This document shows, in pieces, positions 1-8,936 of a stretch of 64,000 nt of DNA. The notes under the pieces were generated by a model. That model was not told the origin of the DNA and did no database searches. It worked only from the letters and a program-made list of their open reading frames with translations. This stretch comes from Microcoleus sp036704825 (lineage in GTDB: Bacteria > Cyanobacteriota > Cyanobacteriia > Cyanobacteriales > Microcoleaceae). The position numbers and the translations under genes are program-made. Each line of letters starts with the position of its first letter. Position 1 is the stretch's first letter. The stretch covers positions 1 through 64,000 of the forward strand of contig JAUBSN010000027.1 of assembly GCA_036704825.1 (NCBI GenBank). Direction: 5' to 3'.

Positions 1-206
1 CTGCTTTTTCCCTCATCTGACTACATTACCATATTTCTCGGCTCTTGATGAACTTTTTTTGACCTGAATCCTTACAAAGGATCGACCAAGGCTGGCACCA
101 CCAAGGTTTGTAACTCCAAGGACTAATAGCTTTTTTTTCAGAAACAGATTTCATATTTTAAGTAATTTTTTATGGAGAATAGTCTGGCTAGCTGGATTAA
201 CCGAAG

Positions 207-809
207 TTAAACATTCATCACCTCTTCTGCTGTCAGCGTTAATTCGGGAAAAGTCCGCGACACAATTCGTTCGCTGCCTTTAAACCCGCTTCTTTGATAG
301 TTTTCCTCTGCATCCAAAAGGTGAACAAATACAGTTGGAACTTTGGGATTTCCCAGAAATTCCCTGCTGCCAATTGCTAAATAATCGACAATCCAATACT
401 CAGGAACTCCGAGGCGCCGGTATTCGTCCAATTTGTCTGTATAATCGTCCTCCCAATTTGTTGATGTTACTTCCACTGCCAGTTGAATTGGTTCCCGCAA
501 GGCAGCATAAGCAGAACGGTTCGATCGCCACAAATCGCGATCGATTACGCTAACATCAGGTCTCCGCCCTTGTTCGATGCCGGCTTTACTTACAGTTCTG
601 ATAACGGCGGTATTTTTGACAACATAATTTAAACTTAGCCGTTTAATTTCATCTTTAAATGAGTCAGACGTAAAATCAGCAACATCATCATGATTTCTTG
701 TGGCATTCATCTCTACAATTTCTCCGTTTACCAGTTCATAGCGTCCATCTTCTGGACATTCTACCAGGAATTGGTCAAAGGTTAATTTTTGCGTGACTGT
801 TGCAATCAT
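207..809 (-). CDS. Uma2 family (DUF820) putative endonuclease
   Basis: This 200-residue protein has the Uma2 fold, a PD-(D/E)xK nuclease-like family that is hugely expanded in cyanobacteria and whose in vivo role is unsettled. Visible landmarks are the RRPDVSVID strand with its acidic residue, the AVEVTS strand carrying the E-x-(V/T) active-site-like pair, then a DKLDEYRRLGVPEYWIVD helix-strand unit typical of the family. Length is normal. It is only distantly related to the other two Uma2 proteins in the window and lacks their coiled-coil tail. It stands alone on the minus strand, divergent from the vWA gene, with about 250 bp between them. The fold assignment is firm; nuclease activity is inferred. 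Confidence 0.85.
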   Translation of the reverse strand: MIATVTQKLTFDQFLVECPEDGRYELVNGEIVEMNATRNHDDVADFTSDSFKDEIKRLSLNYVVKNTAVIRTVSKAGIEQGRRPDVSVIDRDLWRSNRSAYAALREPIQLAVEVTSTNWEDDYTDKLDEYRRLGVPEYWIVDYLAIGSREFLGNPKVPTVFVHLLDAEENYQRSGFKGSERIVSRTFPELTLTAEEVMNV

Positions 810-1056
810 AATATCTATCCTTATTTTGCAGTAATACTATTAGTCTATGTTACCACAGGCAGGAATGAATTTGTTTTTTTGACCGCAGATATCTAATTCT
901 CAAATCTCAAATCTACAATTAAAAATCTCAAATCGATTCAGGTAAATGGTAAAATACGATCGCCATCGGGCAGATTGAGTTAAATATGTCACCTACTTGC
1001 TAGGGTAGAAAGTAACAAACCTAGAAATCGAGCCACTCCCAGGTCAACCCCGAACC

Positions 1057-1719
1057 ATGAGACTAGACGAAGCCGTAGAATTTGCCGAAAACCCAGAGCC
1101 GCGCTGTCCCTGCGTCCTTCTGCTGGACACCTCCGGCTCCATGCAAGGCGCACCCATAGATGCCTTGAATGAGGGGCTGGAAATCTTTAGGAATGACCTA
1201 ATTAAAGACGAACTAGCTAAAAAGCGAGTTGAAGTGGCGATTATTTCATTTGACAATCATATCAAAGTCGTGCAAGACTTCGTGACCGCCGACCAGTTCG
1301 AGACGCCGCTGCTGACAGCTCAAGGACAAACCCACATGGGCGCAGGCATTCAGCTAGCGCTAGATACCATTGCAGCCCGCAAATCCGAATACCGCAACAA
1401 CGGCATTACCTACTACCGCCCGTGGGTATTTATGATTACCGACGGCGAACCTCAAGGCGAATCTGACGATGTTGTGGAAATAGCAGCACAGCGAATTAAA
1501 GAGGAAGAAACTAACAAGCGCGTGGCATTTTTTGCAGTCGGAGTGGAAGGTGCTAATATCACCCGTCTCGCGCAAATTGTGGAGCGCACGCCTGTAAAAT
1601 TGAGAGGATTAGACTTTAGAGAGATGTTCATCTGGCTGTCGGCTAGTATGCAGAGAGTTTCTCACTCAAAAATTGACGAACAAGTAGCACTGCCTCCGCC
1701 CGGATGGGGAACTGTTTAG
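1057..1719 (+). CDS. vWA-domain protein, TerY-like
   Basis: A 220-residue protein made of a single von Willebrand A domain. The MIDAS metal site is complete: DTSGS near residue 25, the threonine in GQTHMGAG near residue 92, and ITDGEP near residue 126. This arrangement is that of TerY-type bacterial vWA proteins, which are usually encoded with a PP2C phosphatase and a protein kinase (the TerY-P triad) and are thought to bridge partner proteins through a metal ion. Here the phosphatase follows at 1967 and the kinase at 6011 on the same strand, supporting that role. No strong ribosome-binding site is visible before the ATG. The TerY-like call rests on domain architecture and context. Confidence 0.87.
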   Translation: MRLDEAVEFAENPEPRCPCVLLLDTSGSMQGAPIDALNEGLEIFRNDLIKDELAKKRVEVAIISFDNHIKVVQDFVTADQFETPLLTAQGQTHMGAGIQLALDTIAARKSEYRNNGITYYRPWVFMITDGEPQGESDDVVEIAAQRIKEEETNKRVAFFAVGVEGANITRLAQIVERTPVKLRGLDFREMFIWLSASMQRVSHSKIDEQVALPPPGWGTV

Positions 1720-1819
1720 TCAATAGTCATTAGTCATTAGTCATTGGTCATTAGTCATTAGTCATTAGTCATTGGTCATTAGTCATTAGTCATTAGTCAT
1801 TAGTTATTGGTCATTAGTA
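1720..1819. repeat. Heptanucleotide tandem repeat (GTCATTA family)
   Basis: About fourteen copies of a 7-base unit (GTCATTA with GTCATTG variants) directly follow the stop of the vWA gene. Such short tandemly repeated sequences are common between genes of filamentous cyanobacteria. The same unit recurs at 41366-41528. Confidence 0.95.
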
Positions 1820-1835
1820 TGTGACAAGCGGTGAT

Positions 1836-1897
1836 GTGTGGTGTGCATCGCCCTACCAAATTAGTAAGGTGTGGTGTGCATCGCCCTACCAAATTAG
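1836..1897. repeat. Direct duplication of a 29-base unit
   Basis: A unit containing GTGTGCATCGCCCTACCAAA occurs twice in tandem, separated by five bases, in the gap between the vWA and PP2C genes. Confidence 0.9.
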
Positions 1898-1966
1898 GGA
1901 TAAATAAAACCCGCCCTGACTTTTCATAGTTGTGAATTTACGAAGTTTTGAATTAAAGAGTTATTA

Positions 1967-2752
1967 ATGGAGAATTCATCCTTTAATTGGCAAGTTGTAG
2001 CGGCATCGGTGATAGGTACGAGCCACGAAAAACGATCGCAGCCCTGTCAAGATGCTCACTGCTGGCGTCTCTTGCCAAACGGTGTTTTAGCAGCAGCAGT
2101 TGCCGACGGCGCGGGCTCGGCAGCACTCGCAGAAGTTGGGGCGAAAATAGCTGTGGAAGCGGTTGTCGAAACGATTTGCCAGCAACAGGAAAGGCTGCCT
2201 CAAAATGACGGCGAATGGCAGGTATTCTTGAGAGCATCACTGCAAGTTGCGCGGGCGCAGGTAGAAGCAGCAGCGGCAGTGCGGGAAGTGGCTGCCAGAG
2301 ATTTAGCCTGCACTTTAATTGCGGTTGTTGCTACGCCGGAATTAATCGCAGTTGCTCAAATCGGCGACGGTGCAGTGGTAGCAGGTGACAGTGCAGGAAA
2401 TGCGATCGCCCTGACTGTTCCTCCCTGCGGCGAATACATCAACGAAACTATCTTTTTGATTTCGCCGCATGCAATTGAAACGGCGCAATTTCAGGTACTT
2501 CGGGAAAAACTGCGGCACTTGGCCGTTTTTTCCGACGGGTTGCAAATGCTAGCTCTCAAAATCCCAGAAGGTACGCCGCACGGACCGTTTTTTGCGCCTT
2601 TGTTTCGGTTTTCTGGCGAGTGGAAAGAAGAAGAAGATGCGAAACAGCAGTTAGAGTCATTTTTGCGATCGCCCCGCGTTTCGGAACGTACCGATGATGA
2701 CTTAACTTTATTGTTAGCAACTTTTTCGAGTTCGGACGCACAGGACAATTAA
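1967..2752 (+). CDS. PP2C-family protein phosphatase
   Basis: A 261-residue PP2C-type serine/threonine phosphatase. The metal-binding motifs are present: CQDAH near residue 27, VADGAGSA near residue 45, the QIGDGA strand near 130, and the C-terminal RTDDDLTLLL near 245. It would remove phosphate groups added by a partner kinase. It lies 247 bp after the vWA gene on the same strand and has the single-domain cytosolic form seen in TerY-P triads. The partner kinase is likely the protein encoded at 6011-8128. The catalytic assignment is strong; the substrate is unknown. Confidence 0.9.
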   Translation: MENSSFNWQVVAASVIGTSHEKRSQPCQDAHCWRLLPNGVLAAAVADGAGSAALAEVGAKIAVEAVVETICQQQERLPQNDGEWQVFLRASLQVARAQVEAAAAVREVAARDLACTLIAVVATPELIAVAQIGDGAVVAGDSAGNAIALTVPPCGEYINETIFLISPHAIETAQFQVLREKLRHLAVFSDGLQMLALKIPEGTPHGPFFAPLFRFSGEWKEEEDAKQQLESFLRSPRVSERTDDDLTLLLATFSSSDAQDN

Positions 2753-2943
2753 AAATAGACATTTTGCCAAAGCCAACACCCATCTGCGTGAATTGGCGTT
2801 GATTTGCGGTTAAAAATTGCCGATTCTGAATTTGGCAACAAGTCTAATGCGTTCAACCCAATCAGCGGTGAAAATTTGGTGCAGTTCTATAATAAAATCG
2901 AGGAGTCAACAATTCTGCTTTAATTTGTACAGTAGGTCGTCAT

Positions 2944-3636
2944 TTGCAAGCACAAGAGATTAAGGATAAGCTCAACTCCCTAATTAGCGCAGCAGATCCA
3001 ATAGATCCGAGTTTGGCGAGAAGATTGGATGAAATCAATCGCTGGGTGAAAGATGTTAAACCCGGTTCGCTAACGGCTAAAAAATTTGTGATGGCTTTTT
3101 TGCTGCAGCTTATCCGAGATTCTCAGGTTTGGCTGGCAGTTCAATCTCTACCTTCGGAAAGAGAACAGCAAGCCGCGTTTGAGTTAATGACGCCGGGGGA
3201 AAGGTATTGGTACAGCTATCTATTTCCTAAATGGCTGAGCGAAACCGATCGCAAATTTTACATCTGGAAACAAAAACTCAAAGCCGGTAAATTCGATCCG
3301 GCTGACGATCTCGTCATTCGAGCGATCGCAGCCAGAATTGTCGATCGCCAAGGCACTGTTTTGTATCGATATGTTGCAGATTTTTCTATGGCAACCGATT
3401 CCATCGTTAGCAGCCGCCAACAGCAACCCCTCTGCATTCAAGTCACTACTCTTTCGGATGAGTTTTCTGAACTAAAATATCAAAATTGGCAAAAAACTCT
3501 TCAAGATTGGGGGATTGACAGAGGATTATTTTTAAGTTATGATAAAAACGATGCAAATTTCCTGAACCAGTTAGTAAACATTGCATTATATAATAGTGAT
3601 AATTTGCCCGCAGGTCGTTACCTCAAGTTCCCGTAA
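2944..3636 (+). CDS. Uncharacterised protein, possible degenerate nuclease fold at C terminus
   Basis: A 230-residue protein not recognised as a named family. No ATG occurs upstream in frame before a stop at 2893, so a TTG at 2944 is the likely start. The N-terminal half is helical and basic. The C-terminal half (about residues 135-215) reads as alternating strands and helices: VLYRYVADFSM, then QQPLCIQVTT, then KTLQDWGIDRGLFLSYD. An Asp, a Q-x-T pair where PD-(D/E)xK enzymes carry E-x-K, then a helix with W and a GI-RG strand resemble a restriction-endonuclease-like core that has lost its catalytic pair. This is inference from pattern only. It sits between the PP2C and RNase III-like genes, on the same strand. 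Confidence 0.6.
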   Translation: MQAQEIKDKLNSLISAADPIDPSLARRLDEINRWVKDVKPGSLTAKKFVMAFLLQLIRDSQVWLAVQSLPSEREQQAAFELMTPGERYWYSYLFPKWLSETDRKFYIWKQKLKAGKFDPADDLVIRAIAARIVDRQGTVLYRYVADFSMATDSIVSSRQQQPLCIQVTTLSDEFSELKYQNWQKTLQDWGIDRGLFLSYDKNDANFLNQLVNIALYNSDNLPAGRYLKFP

Positions 3637-3988
3637 ATCAAGCAGATATGCTGCTGAGAATAGTTCGACTGCTCCCAACTCGGTGAAAAAAAATTTTGAC
3701 TAACTCACATATTGCACAATTCTCGACAATGGCAAAAGCCTAGTCCCCAGACAGCTTCCCGCAAACAAGAAGGCGGAGCAAGATTCTTCCTCCCCTTTTC
3801 TGGTTCCGGGAGAAGTCTGCCAGACGGCGACAACAGGTGCTTGATACGAAGGCTAAGCAACGGGAAGATTTACCGCAGCCATCAATCTTGTGAAATAACT
3901 AGAAACTCGGCCTAAATTAAATTGAGATTTGATTTAATCGCCGTGGAATTGTTGGAAATAAAATCAAATTACATCAAAATCAAATACT
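3637..3988. other. Intergenic stretch, nothing clear
   Basis: A 350-base gap between two same-strand genes. A 67-codon frame (3712-3915) exists but has no Shine-Dalgarno sequence and an arginine/serine-rich composition unlike a real protein. No repeats, tRNA or strong terminator were seen. Confidence 0.6.
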
Positions 3989-4999
3989 ATGACTGTACAA
4001 GGTACGAGCATCGTTGAAAATAACTTGCAAAAAGTCTGGGAAGAACTGGAAGCAGCCAGAAAAATGCAGGATGAATGGATGAATTACGGGGTAGATTTTG
4101 TGGATTTGTATGTGGAAGATGCAGGAGGTGATTGGTTGGAAAAGTGGGGTAAATGTGAAGAAGAATTAGAGCTAATAAAAAATAAAAAGGTAGAGATTGA
4201 AGCAGTCAAAGCAGCGATCGACATTCCCAGCTTTCAGCAGACAAAACTGCTGGAAATTGCCTTGAATTGCCCTTACTCTACCAGCTATTACTCCGATCGC
4301 CCCGAGGAGTCTCCCGCTTGGCAAGAGGTTAAGTACAAACGGCTGTCACTCTTAGGGGAATCGATTTTCGGTGCTGTTGTTACCGATTACCTCTACCGCG
4401 AATATCCAGAACTAGATCCCGATGCGATCTCAAGCTTAAAAGCTCGTTTCGCCGATCCCAAAAAACTTGGGGAGTTTGCACAAAGTTTGAAATTAAACGA
4501 ACTCAGTTGGCGCGTCTGGAATGGGGCGAGAGAAACAGACAAAAGCGAGTACAATAAGGTTTTTTCTGAGACTTTTGAAGCTGTGTTTGGCGCGATTTAC
4601 TTGGAGTTCGACCGCGATTTCTTTCGCGGAGGAAACTGGCTGATTCAGCACTTGATTGAACCAACTGTTAGCCAGCATCTGGATCTAACTCAGCGGCGAA
4701 AAATAGGGCCCGAAAACGAGGTGAAACGACGGGAAATCCTGGGTGGGGATATTCTAGACGCGATCGCGATCGACTATTTGTACAACCGCTTTCCCGAACG
4801 CAACGCCAGCCAGCTAAGTCGCTGGAAAAATAAGTTAGCGGCTAAAAAGATTTTTCCCAAAGATTTTAAGGCAAAACTAGGCAGTCAGTACCTGGAATTG
4901 GGAAGCAATTTCTCGCGAACCCGCGACTGGCTGGTGGATAACTTTATCCAAACCGCAGTTGACGAACTGGAAGAGGAAACAGGCGATCGACTAAAATAA
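3989..4999 (+). CDS. Tandem degenerate RNase III-domain protein
   Basis: A 336-residue protein containing two RNase III-like folds and no dsRNA-binding domain. The first (about residues 78-215) keeps the family skeleton: a helix like the LLxxALTH motif, then RLSLLGES at 118-125 where RNase III has RLEFLGDS, then FSETFEAVFGAIYL at 192-205 where RNase III has LADTxEALIGAIYL. By alignment to E. coli RNase III, E38 is replaced by K, D45 by E and D114 by E, while E117 is kept. A second, weaker copy (about 245-330) reads RREILGGDILDAIAIDYLY and then KDFKAKLGSQYLE, with all acidic positions lost. It probably binds RNA or folds as an intramolecular pseudo-dimer rather than cleaving normally. It sits 33 bp before a Uma2 gene, in a likely operon. 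Confidence 0.8.
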   Translation: MTVQGTSIVENNLQKVWEELEAARKMQDEWMNYGVDFVDLYVEDAGGDWLEKWGKCEEELELIKNKKVEIEAVKAAIDIPSFQQTKLLEIALNCPYSTSYYSDRPEESPAWQEVKYKRLSLLGESIFGAVVTDYLYREYPELDPDAISSLKARFADPKKLGEFAQSLKLNELSWRVWNGARETDKSEYNKVFSETFEAVFGAIYLEFDRDFFRGGNWLIQHLIEPTVSQHLDLTQRRKIGPENEVKRREILGGDILDAIAIDYLYNRFPERNASQLSRWKNKLAAKKIFPKDFKAKLGSQYLELGSNFSRTRDWLVDNFIQTAVDELEEETGDRLK

Positions 5000-5032
5000 A
5001 ATCAACTTGTCAAAAAAAATGGGGAAACAGCA

Positions 5033-5728
5033 ATGGTTACACAACTGCAATCTCCCGAAAAATCAAATATCATCTACCCCGACGATAACGGCGAACCGAT
5101 GTCAAACAATACGGATCAGTTTCGATTAATTGTTTGGATTAAAGAAAACTTAGAATTGCTGTTTGCCGACGATCCAAATGTTTTTGTCGCAGGTGACTTG
5201 CTTTGGTATCCGGTGGAAGGCAATAACAAACTGTCTCAAGCACCAGATGTAATGGCAGTTTTTGGCATCCCCAAAGGATATCGAGGTTCCTATCAACAGT
5301 GGTATGAAAATGATATTGCGCCACAAGTCGCATTTGAAATTTGGTCGCGGGGAAATCGTCTGACTCCGATGATGCAAAAATTTCAATTTTACGAACGCTA
5401 TGGTGTAGAAGAATACTATTTGTACGATCCAGAAAAATTGGAACTGATAGGATGGTTGCGGGCTGAGGGAAAATTAGAACCGATCGAACAAATTGATGGT
5501 TGGGTAAGTCCGAGACTGGGAGTGCGGTTTCAATTATCAGAAACAGGACTCGAAATGTTCGGGCCCTCTGGAGAACCGTTTATGAGTTTTGTGGAACTCG
5601 ATCGACTGCGACAGCAAGCCGAGGCGCGGGCCGAACAGGCAGAAATGCTGCTGGAACAAGAACGATCGCGATCGCAAGCTTTGGAAGCAAGACTCCGAGA
5701 AATGGGCATCGATCCGAATCAATTGTAA
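5033..5728 (+). CDS. Uma2 family putative endonuclease with coiled-coil tail
   Basis: A 231-residue Uma2 protein. The nuclease-like core has QAPDVMAVFG near residue 76, VAFEIWSRGN near 100 and FYERYGVEEYYLYDPE near 120. From about residue 185 a charged coiled coil (RLRQQAEARAEQAEMLLEQE) leads to the terminal MGIDPNQL. It follows the RNase III-like gene by 33 bp with a GGGGAAA purine stretch before the ATG, so the two are probably cotranscribed. It is a close paralogue of the protein encoded at 15584-16321: both begin MVTQLQSP and end RLREMGIDPN. The recent duplication suggests spread within the genome. Confidence 0.88.
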   Translation: MVTQLQSPEKSNIIYPDDNGEPMSNNTDQFRLIVWIKENLELLFADDPNVFVAGDLLWYPVEGNNKLSQAPDVMAVFGIPKGYRGSYQQWYENDIAPQVAFEIWSRGNRLTPMMQKFQFYERYGVEEYYLYDPEKLELIGWLRAEGKLEPIEQIDGWVSPRLGVRFQLSETGLEMFGPSGEPFMSFVELDRLRQQAEARAEQAEMLLEQERSRSQALEARLREMGIDPNQL

Positions 5729-5744
5729 GCACAACTGCAAAATT

Positions 5745-5905
5745 GAACTATTGTGGAACAGGCCCTCGTGGCTTGTTGCTGAGTTTTCCAGGGCGGGCTC
5801 TCCTGCCCAACCCACAATAAAATAGAATTATCGTGGAACAGGCCCTCGTAGCCTGTTGCTGAATTTTCAAGGGCGGGCTCTCCTGCCCAACCCCTACTCC
5901 CCACA
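5745..5905. repeat. Tandem duplication of a hairpin repeat (~80 bp unit)
   Basis: Two adjacent copies of a unit running from GTGGAACAGGCCCTCGTGGC through GGCGGGCTCTCCTGCCC to ATAGAATT lie between the Uma2 and kinase genes. Each copy contains a GGCGGG/CCTGCCC stem, so it may also act as a transcription barrier. Confidence 0.9.
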
Positions 5906-6010
5906 ATAAAATAGAATTACGGATTTATCAGTGGGGTAGCTTTCTTTAATCTAAAATCCAAAATCTAAAATCTAAAATCGATTGATGCCCCCATACCCTA
6001 AGCGAATTCT

Positions 6011-8128
6011 ATGCAGTTGCAGCGCCAATTTAGCGGACAACTGATTGCGATCGACACCAAAACCGCGATCGCCAGTGGGGGTGAAGGTCGCATCTACCCG
6101 ATCGCCCAAGACTCGTCCCTTGTAGCAAAAATCTACCACAAACCGACAGACGAAGACGGCGACAAACTCACAGTCATGTTCAGTATGCCGCCGGATGCGC
6201 CGATCGCGGAACCGGGACACGCTTCTATTGCTTGGCCGATCGATTTGCTGCATACTGTCGGCGGGCGCGAAAAAATCGTCGGTTTTGTGATGCCGCGCGT
6301 CAACAAAGTGATGCCGGTACACACTTTCTACACTCCCAAAACCAGGCGCGAACAAAAACCGCTATTTAGCTATCTTTACCTCCACCGTACCGCCAGAAAT
6401 CTCGCCTCGGCTGTAAACGCCCTCCACGTCAGGGGTTACGTCATCGGCGACGTGAACGAGTCGAACATTCTGGTGACGGATACGGCGTTGGTAACGCTGG
6501 TAGACACGGATTCGTTTCAAGTGCGCGATCCTTATACGGGTTACGTTTATCGGTGTCCCGTGGGGAAACCGGAGTTTACGCCGCCGGAGTTGCAGGGGCA
6601 GACTTTCCGCGATATCGATCGATCTCCAGAGCACGATTTGTTCGGTTTAGCGGTATTAATTTTTCAATTGCTGATGGAAGGTACGCACCCGTTTTCGGGA
6701 GTTTATCTCGGTAGCGACGAACCGCCGTCTTTGGAAGCGAGAATTCGATCGGGCCATTTCCCTACAGGTACGAAGCGGATTCCCTACCGCCCGATGCCGG
6801 CTGCGCCTGCTTTTGAGATGCTGCATCCGCGGCTGCAGCAGATGTTTGTCCGCTGTTTTGAGGAAGGGCACGGCAATCCGGCGGCGCGCCCGGATGCGAA
6901 AACTTGGGTGAATGCGATTCGGGAAGCGGAAGATGCTTTGGTAACTTGCAGCAAAAACAGTCAGCATAAATACGGAAATCATCTGAGTCGGTGCCCTTGG
7001 TGCGATCGGGCAAAACTCCTCAAAGGGCGCGATCCGTTTCCTTCGCGGCAAGCAGTCAGCCACGGATTGCACTTGCAGCCGGCGAAAACCAAGCGTAAAA
7101 AGCCCCAACCACCGCCGGTCGCGATGCAGCCCGCAGTCCGCCGGCAACAGCCCTCGACGGGGCTGCCGCGCCCCCTGGGCCAGTACGCAGTGCCGCTGCT
7201 GCCGATGCCGATGTCTTCTCGAAGTCGGACTCCTGCGCCCCAGCTTCCGGCGGGCAAGTTTGAGCGCATTTTTCAGGATGCTGCTTGGGGAGGTGTTTGG
7301 GGTAGTTTGTGTTTGGCGGCGATCGGGGGGATTTATTCGGTAATAGCTGAGGGCGGCGGCGCTATTTTGGGGGCGATTTTTGTTGGTTCGATTTGGGGCT
7401 GTTTTTTTGGGATGATGTGGGGCGTTTTTACTTTGCCGCCGAATCAGATTTGGCGGAAGTGGGGCGGAGTTTTGGTGGGGGCGGCTTGGGGGGCTTTTTT
7501 GTTGGCGGCGATCGGCGGTGCGGTGTTTGGGGCGATAAATAGCACTCCGGGAGTCGGGGAGAGGATTTTGGCTGGGGCGGGGGTAGGTGCTGTCTGGGGC
7601 TGTGTTTGGGCGAGTTTTCGCCCTCCTCTGGCGCTGCCGGTGGGGAGGGTGTGGGGCCGGCGGGGAGGGTATTTGGGGGCTGTCTGGGGCTCGTTTGTGG
7701 GGACTCTGGCCGGTGTTTTGTTGGGGGCTGGGTTGGTGGTTTGGCAGCAGTACGGTGTCCAGATGCGACCGGTGAATGAGTTTGTGCTTGGGCTGCTGGG
7801 TGTGGCGATCTTCGCGGCTGGTGTGGGTTCTGTTGGGGGTGTGGTTTCTGGGGGTTTGTTGGGTTTTTGCGGGTTTGCGCCGAAGTTGCCGATTTCGTTT
7901 CAGCCTTCAGGGGTGAGGGGTGCGACTTTGGGGGCGATTTGGGGCAGTTTTTTGGGGACTTTTGCGGGTGCTGTGTTGGGGGCGGGGGTGTCTGCGATGT
8001 TTCCGGCTGTTAGCGCTGGGGTGCCGGTGGAGTTGGGACCTGTGGCGGGGGCGATCGTGGGGGCTGGTTTGGGAGCAATTTGGGGGGTGGTTTCGGGTAC
8101 TGTTTGGGGGGCTTTGGGCAAGTGGTGA
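6011..8128 (+). CDS. Protein kinase-like protein with zinc-ribbon-like motif and multi-pass GxWG membrane domain
   Basis: A 705-residue protein. Residues 1-300 form a divergent eukaryote-like kinase: glycine loop GGEGRIYP, the VAKIYHK lysine, a catalytic loop reading VIGDVNESNILV (the usual HRD is replaced by GDV), a metal motif VDTDSF in place of DFG, and PEFTPPEL in place of APE. Near residues 316-334 follows a Cys/His cluster, TCSKN..HKYGNH..CPWC. After a proline-rich linker (345-415), the last 290 residues are hydrophobic and built from repeated GAxWGxxxGxxxGAxxG segments that should span the membrane several times. This is the kinase member of the TerY-P-like set with the vWA (1057) and PP2C (1967) genes. 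DxxN and the metal Asp are kept, so activity is possible but unproven. Confidence 0.85.
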   Translation: MQLQRQFSGQLIAIDTKTAIASGGEGRIYPIAQDSSLVAKIYHKPTDEDGDKLTVMFSMPPDAPIAEPGHASIAWPIDLLHTVGGREKIVGFVMPRVNKVMPVHTFYTPKTRREQKPLFSYLYLHRTARNLASAVNALHVRGYVIGDVNESNILVTDTALVTLVDTDSFQVRDPYTGYVYRCPVGKPEFTPPELQGQTFRDIDRSPEHDLFGLAVLIFQLLMEGTHPFSGVYLGSDEPPSLEARIRSGHFPTGTKRIPYRPMPAAPAFEMLHPRLQQMFVRCFEEGHGNPAARPDAKTWVNAIREAEDALVTCSKNSQHKYGNHLSRCPWCDRAKLLKGRDPFPSRQAVSHGLHLQPAKTKRKKPQPPPVAMQPAVRRQQPSTGLPRPLGQYAVPLLPMPMSSRSRTPAPQLPAGKFERIFQDAAWGGVWGSLCLAAIGGIYSVIAEGGGAILGAIFVGSIWGCFFGMMWGVFTLPPNQIWRKWGGVLVGAAWGAFLLAAIGGAVFGAINSTPGVGERILAGAGVGAVWGCVWASFRPPLALPVGRVWGRRGGYLGAVWGSFVGTLAGVLLGAGLVVWQQYGVQMRPVNEFVLGLLGVAIFAAGVGSVGGVVSGGLLGFCGFAPKLPISFQPSGVRGATLGAIWGSFLGTFAGAVLGAGVSAMFPAVSAGVPVELGPVAGAIVGAGLGAIWGVVSGTVWGALGKW

Positions 8129-8396
8129 AGCAAGAAGCAACGATATAAATTTGCAACCGCAGATATTTGTCTGCAACCTATTAGCCCTGCGCCTCAACAA
8201 AGCGCGGGGGTTCGGGCGTTTGACGTTTCGGGGCAGCACATCGAACCGAACATCTACTTGAATTTAACTTAGTCTTAACTTAAAATTAACCTAATTCCCT
8301 AGTAAATCTAGCGGCTAACCGGAGTTACATTAAGTCAGCCTGCCCCGCCTGGGAATGCGTGCGCGTGAAGAGCCAGTTCTAGTAGGAGTACAGGCA

Positions 8397-8936
8397 ATGA
8401 GTTCAATCTTTTTCAGCCCCAACGATTGGCAAACAGTCACCTTGAGGCTGACGGCGGCACTACTGGTAGGTTTCGCGATCGGCATGAACCGCCAGCAGCC
8501 AGGTAGACCAGCAGGTTTAAGAACCTTTACGATTGTAAGTTTAGGCGCAGCTATATTTGTAATGATTCCTTTGCAGATGGATGGCGACAGCACCTTTTCC
8601 TCTTCCAATGCTTTGAGCAGAACTATCCAAGGAGTTGCCACAGGGGTAGGCTTTCTGGGAGGGGGAATCATTCTGCAACAAACTCAATACCCAGTGGGTA
8701 AAGCTGAAGTAAAAGGATTAACTTCCGCCGCAACTATTTGGTTGGCTGCCGGATTAGGTGCAGCGGCTGGCTGCGGTTTGTGGGTGATGAGTTTGATAGG
8801 AACGCTGTTTGCACTCTTGGTTTTGAGTGGCGTCAAACGGCTGAAGAAGTCTGCCTTGATTCGTGCTTATGCTACCAGCAAACCAAAAATACGAGTCAAA
8901 GGTGCAGCCTCAGCGCGAGATCGGCAGCCAGAATAA
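8397..8936 (+). CDS. MgtC/SapB family membrane protein
   Basis: An MgtC-like inner-membrane protein of 179 residues. It shows the family signature: LTAALLVGFAIGMNRQ, then PAGLRTFTIVSLGAAIFVMI, then GVATGVGFLGGGIIL, then GLTSAATIWLAAGLGAAAGCG, giving four to five membrane helices. The ATG at 8397 is chosen because it follows a good Shine-Dalgarno sequence (TAGGAG, 8382-8388 area); a longer frame from 8355 has no such support. MgtC proteins in pathogens affect F-ATPase and magnesium or acid tolerance; the cyanobacterial role is not established. It is a lone gene flanked by the kinase gene and coaR. Confidence 0.9.
   Translation: MSSIFFSPNDWQTVTLRLTAALLVGFAIGMNRQQPGRPAGLRTFTIVSLGAAIFVMIPLQMDGDSTFSSSNALSRTIQGVATGVGFLGGGIILQQTQYPVGKAEVKGLTSAATIWLAAGLGAAAGCGLWVMSLIGTLFALLVLSGVKRLKKSALIRAYATSKPKIRVKGAASARDRQPE

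Noticed and set aside
3712..3915. 67-codon open frame between two genes
   Set aside because: No Shine-Dalgarno, Arg/Ser/Gly-rich random-looking composition, no family pattern.
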